DNA of 64,000 nt from Syntrophales bacterium (GTDB lineage Bacteria; Desulfobacterota; Syntrophia; Syntrophales; PHBD01), in contig DAOSEM010000001.1 of assembly GCA_035363115.1 (NCBI GenBank), forward strand, positions 1-64,000, in the 5' to 3' direction. This document shows positions 41,483 to 49,764 of the stretch, one piece after another. The position numbers and the translations under genes were made by a program. Numbering within the stretch: the stretch's first letter is position 1; each line of letters opens with the position of its first letter. The notes below the pieces were generated by a model. That model worked only from the letters and a program-made list of their open reading frames with translations, was not told the origin of the DNA and searched no databases.

Positions 41483-42110
41483 CGCTTCCCCTCCAGCGGC
41501 TGAAATTTTCCAGAATCTGAAGCCCCGGCCGGCCGCTCTTCTCGGGATGGAACTGAACGGCCACGAGATTCCGGTATGCAACGGCGGCGCTAAAGGGGAT
41601 TCCGTAGCGGGTCTCCCCGACGATCCGTTCCCGGTCCGCCGGATCCGGATAGAAAGAGTGGACGAAATAGAACTCCGCCTCCGACGGGATTCCCGCGAAC
41701 ACGGGATGGCCTTTCAGGAAGTGCACGGAGTTCCAGCCCATGTGGGGGATCTTGAGCTTTTCCCCGCCCTCCTGCAGGCCGGCGGGAAAGCGGCGGACGA
41801 CGCCGGGAAGGATTCCCAGGCAGGAGGTTCCGCCGTCCTCTTCGCTCTTGTCGAAGATCACCTGGGTGCCCAGGCAGATCCCCAGGACCGGCCGGCCGTC
41901 ACCGACCCAGCGGTGGATCCACCCGTCCAGTCCGGAGGTCCGCAGGTTGGCCATGGCCTCCCCCGCGGCGCCCACGCCCGGGAAGATGATGCGCTCCGCC
42001 CGGTCCAGCCGGGCCGGGTCGCTGGTCACCTCGCAGGGCAGGTTCAGGGAGTGCAGGGCCCGGGCCACGCTGGTGAGGTTTCCGGCCCGGTAATCCACGA
42101 TGCCGATCAT
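41472..42110 (-). CDS. hisH: Imidazole glycerol phosphate synthase, glutaminase subunit
   Basis: This 212-residue class I glutamine amidotransferase has nucleophile Cys in PVLGICLGTQVIF, the His in AVQFHPEKSG and the Glu of the triad two residues later. The oxyanion strand is replaced by the family-typical PGVGAAGEAM. It feeds ammonia through the HisF barrel. It overlaps hisF by 11 nt and the upstream radical SAM gene by 4 nt, so the three genes are co-translated. Confidence 0.97.
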   Translation of the reverse strand: MIGIVDYRAGNLTSVARALHSLNLPCEVTSDPARLDRAERIIFPGVGAAGEAMANLRTSGLDGWIHRWVGDGRPVLGICLGTQVIFDKSEEDGGTSCLGILPGVVRRFPAGLQEGGEKLKIPHMGWNSVHFLKGHPVFAGIPSEAEFYFVHSFYPDPADRERIVGETRYGIPFSAAVAYRNLVAVQFHPEKSGRPGLQILENFSRWRGSDAE

Positions 42111-43054
42111 GTGTTTTCGTCCTTACAGCGAATTCCCTGATGGGTGTTCCGTCGCTCCAGTTCGCGATCGATGGCGCCCAGAACGGCCATCTTGTTGACG
42201 GCCCACCCGGGGGCGAGGAATATATCCCGGTACCCGTCCGCGGTCAATCGCTGGATGACCATCCGCGGCGGCAGGATCTCCAGGACGTCGCAGACGGTCT
42301 CCACATACTGTTCCCGGCTCCATAGCGGAAATGGCTCCCGTTCGTAAAGCGTTCCGAGAGACGTTCCCGAAAGCACCAGGAGGCAGTGGATCTTGATGCC
42401 GTCGATGGGAAGGGCTGCCAGGGTCCGGGCCGTTTCGAGAACATCCTCCCGGGTCTCTCCGGGCAGTCCGGCGATGATGTGCGCGCAGAGGTGAATGTTT
42501 CTTCCGGAGGCCCGGCGCACTGCATCGAGGAACTGCTCCGCCGGGTGGCCGCGGTTGATCCGGGCCAGGGTCCGGTCGTGGATCGACTGGAGACCCAGCT
42601 CGATCCAGACGTGGCGGTCCCGCGCCAGCTCCTCCAGGATATCCAGGACTTCGTCGGGCAGGCAGTCGGGGCGGGTTCCGATGGACAGTCCGGCCACGTC
42701 CGGCAGGTCCAGGGCCTCCCCGTAGAGGCGGCGCAGACGCTCCACCGGGGCATAGGTGTTCGTGAAGGTCTGGAAATAGGCGAGGAACCGGGCAGCCTGG
42801 CGATGCTCCCGGTAGTACGCCATTCCCTTGAGCAACTGGTCCGTGACGGACGGCAGGGGGCCCGCCATGCGGAGCCTGGAGCCGCGGCCGTCGCAATACA
42901 CGCAGCCGCCCGAGGCGACGGATCCATCGCGGTTCGGGCAGGTGAATCCGGCGTCGACGGGCAGCTTGTAAACCCGGCAGCCGAACCGGTTCATCCAGTA
43001 GCTTTTCAGGTCATAATAGCGCTTTGTGTTTTTCCAGAAATCCGGTTTGGTCAA
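42107..43054 (-). CDS. Radical SAM protein of the YhcC type (TIGR01212)
   Basis: The protein has 315 residues from a TTG at 43054, chosen because GGAG lies 6 nt upstream and the family N-terminus (KRYYDLKSYWMNRFGCRVYK) begins soon after. The 4Fe-4S motif is CPNRDGSVASGGCVYC, the widely spaced C-x12-C-x2-C form of this family rather than C-x3-C-x2-C. The barrel continues with LSIGTRPDCLPDEVLDIL and WIELGLQSIHDRTLARINRG. Family members are linked to RNA or cofactor metabolism without a settled reaction. It overlaps hisH by 4 nt. Confidence 0.92.
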   Translation of the reverse strand: MTKPDFWKNTKRYYDLKSYWMNRFGCRVYKLPVDAGFTCPNRDGSVASGGCVYCDGRGSRLRMAGPLPSVTDQLLKGMAYYREHRQAARFLAYFQTFTNTYAPVERLRRLYGEALDLPDVAGLSIGTRPDCLPDEVLDILEELARDRHVWIELGLQSIHDRTLARINRGHPAEQFLDAVRRASGRNIHLCAHIIAGLPGETREDVLETARTLAALPIDGIKIHCLLVLSGTSLGTLYEREPFPLWSREQYVETVCDVLEILPPRMVIQRLTADGYRDIFLAPGWAVNKMAVLGAIDRELERRNTHQGIRCKDENT

Positions 43055-43271
43055 TGGCAGCTCCGGGGACCGGGCCGCTTTCCGGCGGTTCCGGTTCGGG
43101 GGATTGAAACGGATAAATCGATTGCCATTATTTTGAAATGTAGTATAGCAATTTTTTTCCCGGGGCGACCGGCGGGGACGGAAGAATCCGCCGGCGGACG
43201 TTTTCCGGTCCGGAAGGTCCGCCGCGTTCGGAACCGGGGAAAAGGATATCCCCTGCGGGAGGATTCCCGGC

Positions 43272-44531
43272 ATGACCGTGCAAGCCGTTCAGGAACCGGA
43301 TGTTTTCGTCTATCTGAGCCAGATTCTTGGCCGGCCGGTTCAGGATGGTCAGGGCCGGGAACTCGGGTCAATCGCCGATGTGTCCGCGAACCTGGCAGAG
43401 CTGTATCCCTCCGTCGGTACCCTCCGGATCCGCCCGCGGGGGGGAAAATCAGCCCTGTACATTTCCTGGCAGGACGTAACCCAGGCCAATGGATCCATCC
43501 TGAGCGTAGGATCGTTGAAGGAGGCGCCCGGCCTGGGCGAGAACGAGCTGTTTCTACGCGACGCCCTCTTGGACAAGCAGATCGTCGACACGAACGGCGC
43601 CAAGATCCGGCGGGTGAACGACCTGCAGTTTCTGCGCTCCCACGAGCGCCTTCATCTGGTGCACGTTGACGTGGGATTCCGGGGGCTCATGCGGCGGGTG
43701 GGCCTGGAGAGGGCCATGGATTTTCTTCTCCAGTCCCTTTTCGATTACGAGCTGCCCAACCAGTTCATCTCCTGGAAATACGTCCAGCCCGTATCCTCGC
43801 CGGACCTGCTTCGGCTCTCCATCACCCAGAACCGTCTGGCCCAGCTGCACCCGGCGGATCTCGCGGACATCATCGAAGATCTGGACATTCACCAGCGGGC
43901 GGCGGTTTTTCAGTCCCTGGACGTCGAGACCGCGGCGGAGACCCTGGAAGAGACGGATCCCAAGATCCAGGTCAGCCTGATCGAGACGGTGGCGGCGGAC
44001 AAGGCCTCGGACATCATCGAAGAGATGTCTCTCAGCGAAGCCGCCGACCTCCTGGGGGACCTGCCAAAAGACAAGGCGGAGGGGATCCTCAAGGAGATGG
44101 AGCAGGAGATTGCAGAGGACGTAAAGGAGCTGCTGGCCCATCCCGAGGAGGAGGCCGGCGGGCTCATGACGACGGCGTTCCTCAGTGTCCCGCCGGAAGC
44201 CACAACGGCGCAGGTCCTGGAGATCCTGCACCGGGAGGCCATGGATCTGGATTTTGTCTATTACGTTTATGTGATGGACCCGCAGGAGCGCCTGCTGGGC
44301 ATGTTGAGCCTCCGGGAGCTCCTGGCGGCCGCGCCGGAGGCGAGGGTCGCCGACCTGATGGATACCCGCTTCGTTACGGTCCGCCTGAACGAGGAACCCG
44401 ACGAGATCGCGGAGCAGTTCGCCAAGTACGCCGTCATGGCCGTCCCGGTCGTGGACCGGGAGCAACGGATGAAAGGGGTCATCCCGTTCCGGAATCTCCT
44501 GGAACTGGTCGCCCCGAAACTGGGCAAGTGA
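43272..44531 (+). CDS. MgtE-N/CBS-domain regulatory protein with PRC-barrel region
   Basis: This 419-residue protein has no membrane segment. The N-terminal part (about 8-165) looks like two PRC-barrel domains (GRPVQDGQGRELGSIADV; KQIVDTNGAKIRRVNDLQFL). Then come an MgtE N-domain (about 185-285, with QLHPADLADIIEDLDIHQR and acidic repeats) and a CBS pair (about 290-415). In MgtE these cytoplasmic domains sense Mg and gate the channel, but the MgtE membrane domain is missing here. The Nramp-related carrier gene begins 28 nt downstream. I infer that this protein is the soluble sensor or gate of that carrier. Confidence 0.88.
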   Translation: MTVQAVQEPDVFVYLSQILGRPVQDGQGRELGSIADVSANLAELYPSVGTLRIRPRGGKSALYISWQDVTQANGSILSVGSLKEAPGLGENELFLRDALLDKQIVDTNGAKIRRVNDLQFLRSHERLHLVHVDVGFRGLMRRVGLERAMDFLLQSLFDYELPNQFISWKYVQPVSSPDLLRLSITQNRLAQLHPADLADIIEDLDIHQRAAVFQSLDVETAAETLEETDPKIQVSLIETVAADKASDIIEEMSLSEAADLLGDLPKDKAEGILKEMEQEIAEDVKELLAHPEEEAGGLMTTAFLSVPPEATTAQVLEILHREAMDLDFVYYVYVMDPQERLLGMLSLRELLAAAPEARVADLMDTRFVTVRLNEEPDEIAEQFAKYAVMAVPVVDREQRMKGVIPFRNLLELVAPKLGK

Positions 44532-44559
44532 GACCGATGGAAGAGGACGGAGACCACGC

Positions 44560-45843
44560 GTGTTTGAAAGGCTGTTCGGCAGGTCGGCGGGGAGCGTGTT
44601 TGCGACCCTGTCCCGCGGAGGCGCATGGCGGCGCTTTGCGGTGTTCTTCGCCCTCATCGGCCCGGGGATCATCACGTCCAACGTGGACAACGATGCCGGC
44701 GGGATCACCACCTACTCGCTGGCCGGGGCGGAGTACGGCCTTTCTCTCCTCTGGACCCTGATTCCCATCACCGCGGTGCTCATCATCATCCAGGAGATGG
44801 GGGCCCGCATGGGGGTGATCTCCGGCAAGGGCCTGTCGGACATGATCCGGGAGCGCTTCGGGGCGAAGGTCACCTTCTACCTCATGATCGCCCTCCTCCT
44901 GACCAACCTGGGCAACACCGTTTCCGAATTCGCCGGCATCGCCGCAAGTCTCGAGATCTTCGGCATCAGCAAGTACGTGTCCGTTCCTCTCGGGGCGGCG
45001 TTCGTCTGGTGGCTTGTGGTGAAGGGGAACTACAAGTCCGTCGAGAAGGTCTTCCTCTTCGCCTGTGTGTTCTACCTGGCCTACATCGTTTCGGGATTCA
45101 TGGGGAAACCGGACTGGGGAAAGGTCGGGTCGGCGCTCCTCACACCCTCCATCCGGTTCGAGCCGGGGTTCCTGACCATGGCGCTGGGTCTCATCGGGAC
45201 CACCATCGCCCCCTGGATGCAGTTCTACCTCCAGTCTTCCGTGGTCGACAAGGGCCTCAAGGCGGAAAACTATCCCTATGCCAGGATGGATGTCATCGTC
45301 GGCTCCGTCATGGTCAACGTGGTGGCCTTTTTCATCATCATGCTCTGCGCCATCACCCTCCACACCAGCGGCGTGAAGATCGAATCCGCCAAGGACGCCG
45401 CCCTGGCGCTGGCCCCCCTGGCCGGAGCCTACTGTTCCTGGCTATTCGCATTCGGCCTCTTGAACGCATCCCTTTTCGCCGCCTCCATCCTGCCCCTCTC
45501 CACGGCCTATACGGTCTGCGAGGCCTTCGGCTGGGAGTCGGGACTGGACCATAAGTTTATGGATGCACCCCAGTTCTACGGGCTCTATTCCCTGATGATC
45601 CTCCTGGGTGCCGGGATCATTCTCCTGCCCGACATCCCCCTCATCGCCATCATGTACTACTCCCAGGTCATCAACGGGATCCTCCTGCCGGTGATCCTCG
45701 TGGCCATGCTGCTCCTCGTCAACGACCGCAGCATCATGGGCGAGCACGTCAACGGCCCGGTGATGAACGTCATATCCTGGGCCGCCGTGGCGGGGCTGAT
45801 TGTCCTCTCGGCGGGCCTCCTGGTGTCGTCCCTCTTCTCCTGA
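44560..45843 (+). CDS. Nramp-related divalent metal transporter
   Basis: This 427-residue protein starts at GTG 44560 (GGAG 7 nt upstream) and has about 11 transmembrane helices. The Nramp fold is recognisable from GPGIITSNVDNDAGGITTYS in TM1 and LGLIGTTIAPWMQFYLQSS in TM6. However, the metal-binding DPGN of TM1 reads DNDAGG, and the TM6 methionine motif MPHN reads APWM. These are the positions that give Nramp proteins their Mn/Fe selectivity, so this is an Nramp-related subfamily, plausibly a Mg or other hard-ion carrier. The paired MgtE-N/CBS gene upstream supports a magnesium connection. Substrate remains inference. Confidence 0.88.
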   Translation: MFERLFGRSAGSVFATLSRGGAWRRFAVFFALIGPGIITSNVDNDAGGITTYSLAGAEYGLSLLWTLIPITAVLIIIQEMGARMGVISGKGLSDMIRERFGAKVTFYLMIALLLTNLGNTVSEFAGIAASLEIFGISKYVSVPLGAAFVWWLVVKGNYKSVEKVFLFACVFYLAYIVSGFMGKPDWGKVGSALLTPSIRFEPGFLTMALGLIGTTIAPWMQFYLQSSVVDKGLKAENYPYARMDVIVGSVMVNVVAFFIIMLCAITLHTSGVKIESAKDAALALAPLAGAYCSWLFAFGLLNASLFAASILPLSTAYTVCEAFGWESGLDHKFMDAPQFYGLYSLMILLGAGIILLPDIPLIAIMYYSQVINGILLPVILVAMLLLVNDRSIMGEHVNGPVMNVISWAAVAGLIVLSAGLLVSSLFS

Positions 45844-45990
45844 GGGTTTTCCGCAGACAGGTGACGGGTTCCGTACCGGCCGCCTTGGCGAAGCCCCCGA
45901 TGGTTTCCGGGATTCAGCCGGGCGTCCGGGACTGCCCGGCCGAATCCGGAGCTGTTTCCAGGCGTTGGTGTTCCCCGGCCGGGTTTCCCC

Positions 45991-46020
45991 TTGCCAGGGG
46001 GCCGGGGGGCTTGCTATAAG
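45991..46020 (+). promoter_or_regulatory. Candidate promoter of the YchF-like gene
   Basis: TTGCCA (45991-45996), an 18-nt G-rich spacer and TATAAG (46015-46020) lie 23 nt before the start codon at 46044. Confidence 0.5.
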
Positions 46021-46043
46021 GTCGGGAAAACGGGGGTTTCACG

Positions 46044-47075
46044 ATGGAAATCGGCATTGTCGGACTTCCCCAGAGCGGAAAGAGCACCCTCTTCGAGATC
46101 ATGACCGGGACGAAAAGTCGGGATCTCCACGGCGAGACGGTCGTCCGGGGGCAGGCGACGGTCCCGGACGCGCGCTTCGACCGGCTCGCCTCCGCCTTTC
46201 CCGACCTCCGGGCCGTTCCGGCCCGGATCCCCGTGACCGACGTCCACGCAGCGGGCGAGAAGGCCTGGGAAACGCTCCGGCAGAGCCTGAGCGGGGCCGA
46301 CGGCCTCCTGCACGTGGTGGACGGCTTTACGATTCCCGAGGTCGACGAGGTCATCGCCTCCTACCGCCGCCTCGAAGACGACCTGGTGCTCTCGGACCTG
46401 ATGGTCGTGGAAAACCGCATCGAGAAGCTCCGGAAAATGTCAAGGACGGCCATGAAGCCCCTGGACCAGCTCCACCTGGCCATCCTGCCCCGGGCGCTGG
46501 AGCGGCTGGAGGCGGGCCTTCCGCTCCGGGAAGCCGGATTCTCCGAGGAGGAGGCCTTTTCCCTCCGCAGCTTTTCCTTCTGGACGATCCGTCCCGAGCT
46601 CGTCGTGATCAACACCGCGGAAGACAATCTGGCCCTGGCGGAGGCCTTCCGGGAGAAGGCGGCCCTGTCGTCCCCGGTCATCGGGATCTGCTGCCAGCTC
46701 GAGGCCGACCTGACGGGCCTCTCGCCGGAAGAGCAGAAGGAGTTCCTGGCCCCTCTGGGACTGGAAGAGCCGGCCTTCGGGCGCGTTATCCGGGCGGCCT
46801 TTGCGCTCCTGAACCGCATCTCCTTCTTTACCATCGGCAAGGAGGAGGTGAAGGCCTGGGTTATCCCCGCGGAGACGAAAGCGCCGCGGGCCGCCGGGAC
46901 GATACACAAGGACTTCGAGCGGGGCTTCATCAAGGCCGAGGTCATTCACTTCGAGGAGTTCGAGACCTCCGGGAAATCCTGGGCGGCCGTGAAGACGGCG
47001 GGAAAGCTCAGGCTGGAGGGGAAGGAGTATGTCGTCCGGGATGGGGATATTATCCAGTTCCGCTTCAACGTCTGA
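46044..47075 (+). CDS. YchF/OBG-like P-loop NTPase (divergent paralogue)
   Basis: This 343-residue protein has a G1 loop in EIGIVGLPQSGKSTLFEIMTG and a TGS-like C-terminal domain (about 265-343, AGTIHKDFERGFIKAEVIHF and VVRDGDIIQFRFNV). Between these is the YchF-type helical insertion with ENRIEKLRK. The base-specificity motif is NTAED where YchF has NxxE and Ras-like GTPases have NKxD, so ATP rather than GTP use is likely. The G3 motif reads TDVHAAG. YchF binds ribosomes and redox-regulated partners. This is probably a YchF paralogue, shorter than the usual 363 residues. It is monocistronic; repeat element B follows. Confidence 0.88.
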   Translation: MEIGIVGLPQSGKSTLFEIMTGTKSRDLHGETVVRGQATVPDARFDRLASAFPDLRAVPARIPVTDVHAAGEKAWETLRQSLSGADGLLHVVDGFTIPEVDEVIASYRRLEDDLVLSDLMVVENRIEKLRKMSRTAMKPLDQLHLAILPRALERLEAGLPLREAGFSEEEAFSLRSFSFWTIRPELVVINTAEDNLALAEAFREKAALSSPVIGICCQLEADLTGLSPEEQKEFLAPLGLEEPAFGRVIRAAFALLNRISFFTIGKEEVKAWVIPAETKAPRAAGTIHKDFERGFIKAEVIHFEEFETSGKSWAAVKTAGKLRLEGKEYVVRDGDIIQFRFNV

Positions 47076-47130
47076 GGGCGGATCTGGAAAATGCCCGGAT
47101 GCTTCGTTGTGCCGGCTCCAATGATCGAAA

Positions 47131-47171
47131 GGGGAGCGGATTTCGAATCCGCTCCCCCTTTTTTCTTTTTC
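47131..47171 (+). terminator. Terminator of the YchF-like gene (left end of repeat B)
   Basis: A 12-bp perfect stem ggggagcggatt/aatccgctcccc with a 3-nt loop is followed by ccttttttct. It lies 55 nt after the YchF-like stop codon. Confidence 0.85.
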
Positions 47172-47660
47172 TTTCTTTTCTTCGTATCAGGGCGCGGGGG
47201 CTGCCACGGGGGCTCCCGCCGTCGCGGAGACTTTTCCATGGAGCGCATCGTCTGGCCGGAAGTCCGTCCGGATGGAAAAGTCTCCTGATTGCTCCTCTGG
47301 GAACCCCCGGTCGCGCCCCCGCGGATGCAGAGGAGAGGGTGAAAACAACCGGAATTCGCGTCTCGTGTGGACCTGTCCCCGGCGAACGTTGGTCGGGGAG
47401 AGGGGGCTTCCCGGAGCGCGAATAGCGGCTTTTTCGGGGCACCCTGCCGTCGCAGCGAAGCGCCCGCAAAGTCATCTGTCTGAGAGCCCCCGGGCGCGAG
47501 TTATGACTTTGCAGCGGAGCGAGACGTTACAGGGTCGAAAAAACGCTTCTGAGCGCGAGGGAAGCCCTGCTCCCATATGCCGGCCTCCCATCCGCGCCTG
47601 ATTCTGTATAAAAAAGAAGAAATAAAGGGAGGGGGAACAGATTCGAAATCCGTTCTCCTC
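47131..47660. repeat. Structured non-coding repeat element, copy B
   Basis: A 530-bp element lies between the convergent YchF-like and DUF362 genes. Its left end is a 12-bp palindrome (47131-47142 with 47146-47157) and its right end (47628-47660) is a related inverted copy. The core from 47194 to 47602 matches copy A (30432-30780), except for about 60 extra bases at roughly 47322-47389. The central stem here is 13 bp (47227-47239 with 47272-47284), at the same place as in copy A but with an unrelated sequence. The last 200 bp of the core are almost identical in both copies. Confidence 0.85.
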
Positions 47661-47670
47661 TTTCGCATGT

Positions 47671-48783
47671 TCAGACGAACCGCTTCACCACCGGCCGGAG
47701 CATGCGGCCCATGAGGGGTTCCGCTGTCCGGAGGGCGCCGCGCGGGCAGACCTCGATGCAGCAGTAGCAGCGGATGCAGGCGTCGTAGTCGAAGCGGAGC
47801 CCCGCTTCTTCAACCGCGATGGCCTTTACCGGACACATGTCCCGGCAGATGCCGCAGAGCGTGCAGGATTCCGGAGCGCATACGGGCCGCTGCAGCAGGT
47901 GGCGCCGGACAAGGCTGTTCATGGATGCGTTTCCGAAGAGGAGGGGCTCCGCTCCGGGGATCCGGAATCCCCGGACCTCTGGCGTTTCCCCGTCGATGGC
48001 GACCTCTTCCCCGGGCAGTCCCGCCTCCTGTCCCGCCCGCCAGGTCGGGAGCTTCTCCGGCGGGAGCCCCACGATGCGGCAGACCGCCTCGTCCAGGGCG
48101 AAGGGGTTCTCCGAGGCCAGCAGAATCCCGAGCGCCCGGGGCGTGCCGCTCTTGCCGGGCCCCTCCCCCTCCATGGCGAGGATGCCGTCCATGACCGTGA
48201 AGGCCGGCCGGACGGTCCGGGCGATCCCGACCAGGAGCCGGGCGAAGACGTCACGGTCCACCCCCGCCCGCAAGTGCCACTCCGCCTTGCGGTACCCCAC
48301 GACGCAGCCGAAGAGGTTCTTCACCCCCAGGGTCATGGCCATCTGGCTGTGGGTCTTGAGCTTCGGCAGGTTGAGAACCGCGTCGGCCGTCAGGACCTCC
48401 CGGGCCAACTCGATCTTTCCGAAGGGAGGTCCCACGTCGACGGGGACGGAATCGCGAAACTCGCGGACAGTCACGGGAAGGCCTTCCAAGGCCTGGTCGA
48501 TCCCGTTTTCCCGGAGGATCCGGTCGAAGGAGCCGATGGCCTGGCTGTCCCCGACCTCGGGACGGGCGCCCCGCTCCAGGATGTACTCCACGGCGGCCCG
48601 GACGACGAGCGGATGGGTCAGGACGGCCTGGCCGGGTTTTGCCGCTGACAGGAGGTTCGGCTTGACGAGGACGCGCATCCCTTTCCGGATGGCCTCCCGG
48701 CCGCCAAGGCGGTCCATCAGGGCGTCGAATTCCCCCTTGAGGTGCGGCCAGTCGTAGGATGCCGGTCGGACGAAGACGTTCAT
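47671..48783 (-). CDS. DUF362 domain protein with two 4Fe-4S clusters
   Basis: This 370-residue protein combines an N-terminal DUF362 domain (about 30-250, RVLVKPNLLSAAKPGQAVLT and LNLPKLKTHSQMAMTLGVKN) with a C-terminal ferredoxin module. The ferredoxin module has CTLCGICRDMCPVKA and CIRCYCCIEVCPRGA, that is, two full CxxCxxCxxxCP clusters. DUF362 proteins are frequent in anaerobes and may handle cofactors or electron transfer, but no reaction is established. It overlaps the hydrolase gene by 4 nt, so the two are translationally coupled. No signal peptide is present, so it is cytosolic. Confidence 0.92.
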   Translation of the reverse strand: MNVFVRPASYDWPHLKGEFDALMDRLGGREAIRKGMRVLVKPNLLSAAKPGQAVLTHPLVVRAAVEYILERGARPEVGDSQAIGSFDRILRENGIDQALEGLPVTVREFRDSVPVDVGPPFGKIELAREVLTADAVLNLPKLKTHSQMAMTLGVKNLFGCVVGYRKAEWHLRAGVDRDVFARLLVGIARTVRPAFTVMDGILAMEGEGPGKSGTPRALGILLASENPFALDEAVCRIVGLPPEKLPTWRAGQEAGLPGEEVAIDGETPEVRGFRIPGAEPLLFGNASMNSLVRRHLLQRPVCAPESCTLCGICRDMCPVKAIAVEEAGLRFDYDACIRCYCCIEVCPRGALRTAEPLMGRMLRPVVKRFV

Positions 48784-49754
48784 AGCCGGGCAAAGGATTT
48801 CCGGACGGCCCCGACCCAGAGGTCCCGGTGGAACAGGAAGGCCCCCACGTGGCCGCTCGGCACCCAGGTCAGGGACGAGCCGGGCCAGTGACGGTGGACG
48901 TTCTCGACAGACTCCCGGGAGATGTAAGCGTCAGCCTGGGCGCCGACGAGAAAGGCCGCCTCGGGCCGGCGAAGCGGCGGGAGGCGCCGGATGTCGGTAT
49001 GATCCAGGATTTCCCGCATCCGTTCCAGGGCGTTCCCGTGCCCGTCCAACTGGCGGTTCAGGACATCCCAGGCGCAGTAGTTTTTCAGGAGCCCCTCGGT
49101 GAACACGGCGGCGGCCGAGTGGGGGGTGATCAGCGCCGTTACGGCCAGCGGCTCCGGGTCCAGGGCCGCCGTCCGGGCGGCCATCGACCCGCCCATGCTG
49201 ATGCCGCATACCCCCAGCCGCTCGAATCCCTCGCGTCGCAGCCAGTCCACGAGCGACCGTCCTTCGGCGATCGTGGCCCCCGCCATGAGCCAGAGGTCGG
49301 AGAAGACGTTCAGCATCTTGCTGTGCTGGCCCGGCGGGCGGCGGCGTCCGTAGTAGGGGTTTTCCAGGATGAGGGAGCCGATCCCGGACCGGGTCAGGGG
49401 CAGGGCCAGGGCCTTGCGCCGGCGCTCGAAGCCCTCGTCGCCGGTGGCGGCGAAGTGCAGGCAGATGGGTGTGTGCCGGCTCCAGTCCCGGGGCAGGACA
49501 AACTCCACATGGGCCGTCCGGCTTTCGGCGGGAAGATTGGGATGGAGAAACGGGCTGGGAAAGGATCCCTGCTTCAAAAGGGCTTCGCCCTCCTCGCGGA
49601 CGTCCTCCCAGGCGGGGTGAATGGCGCTCACGGGCCCGGGGTCGTCGTCTTCCCGGAGGGCTTCCTCCAGGAGGGCGAGATCCCCCCAGCCTTGACGGAA
49701 GAAGAGCCTCCGGTTCGACCAGGCGGCGTAGGTCCGGTCCAGGAGACTCGCCAT
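48780..49754 (-). CDS. Alpha/beta hydrolase of the ABHD18 type
   Basis: This 324-residue protein has an alpha/beta-hydrolase core with nucleophile elbow GVCGISMGGSMAARTAALDP (Ser in GISMGG). Other features are a candidate acid in FLVGAQADAYISRESVE and the histidine in VPSGHVGAFLFH near the end. The N-terminal 90 residues and PIENPYYGRRRP-like LENPYYGRRRPP are typical of the ABHD18 (Abhydrolase_18) family. Substrate is unknown; an esterase or lipase role is plausible. It overlaps the DUF362 gene by 4 nt and follows the zinc-ribbon gene by 10 nt, suggesting a three-gene operon. Confidence 0.87.
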   Translation of the reverse strand: MASLLDRTYAAWSNRRLFFRQGWGDLALLEEALREDDDPGPVSAIHPAWEDVREEGEALLKQGSFPSPFLHPNLPAESRTAHVEFVLPRDWSRHTPICLHFAATGDEGFERRRKALALPLTRSGIGSLILENPYYGRRRPPGQHSKMLNVFSDLWLMAGATIAEGRSLVDWLRREGFERLGVCGISMGGSMAARTAALDPEPLAVTALITPHSAAAVFTEGLLKNYCAWDVLNRQLDGHGNALERMREILDHTDIRRLPPLRRPEAAFLVGAQADAYISRESVENVHRHWPGSSLTWVPSGHVGAFLFHRDLWVGAVRKSFARL

Positions 49755-49764
49755 GGGGTCCTCC

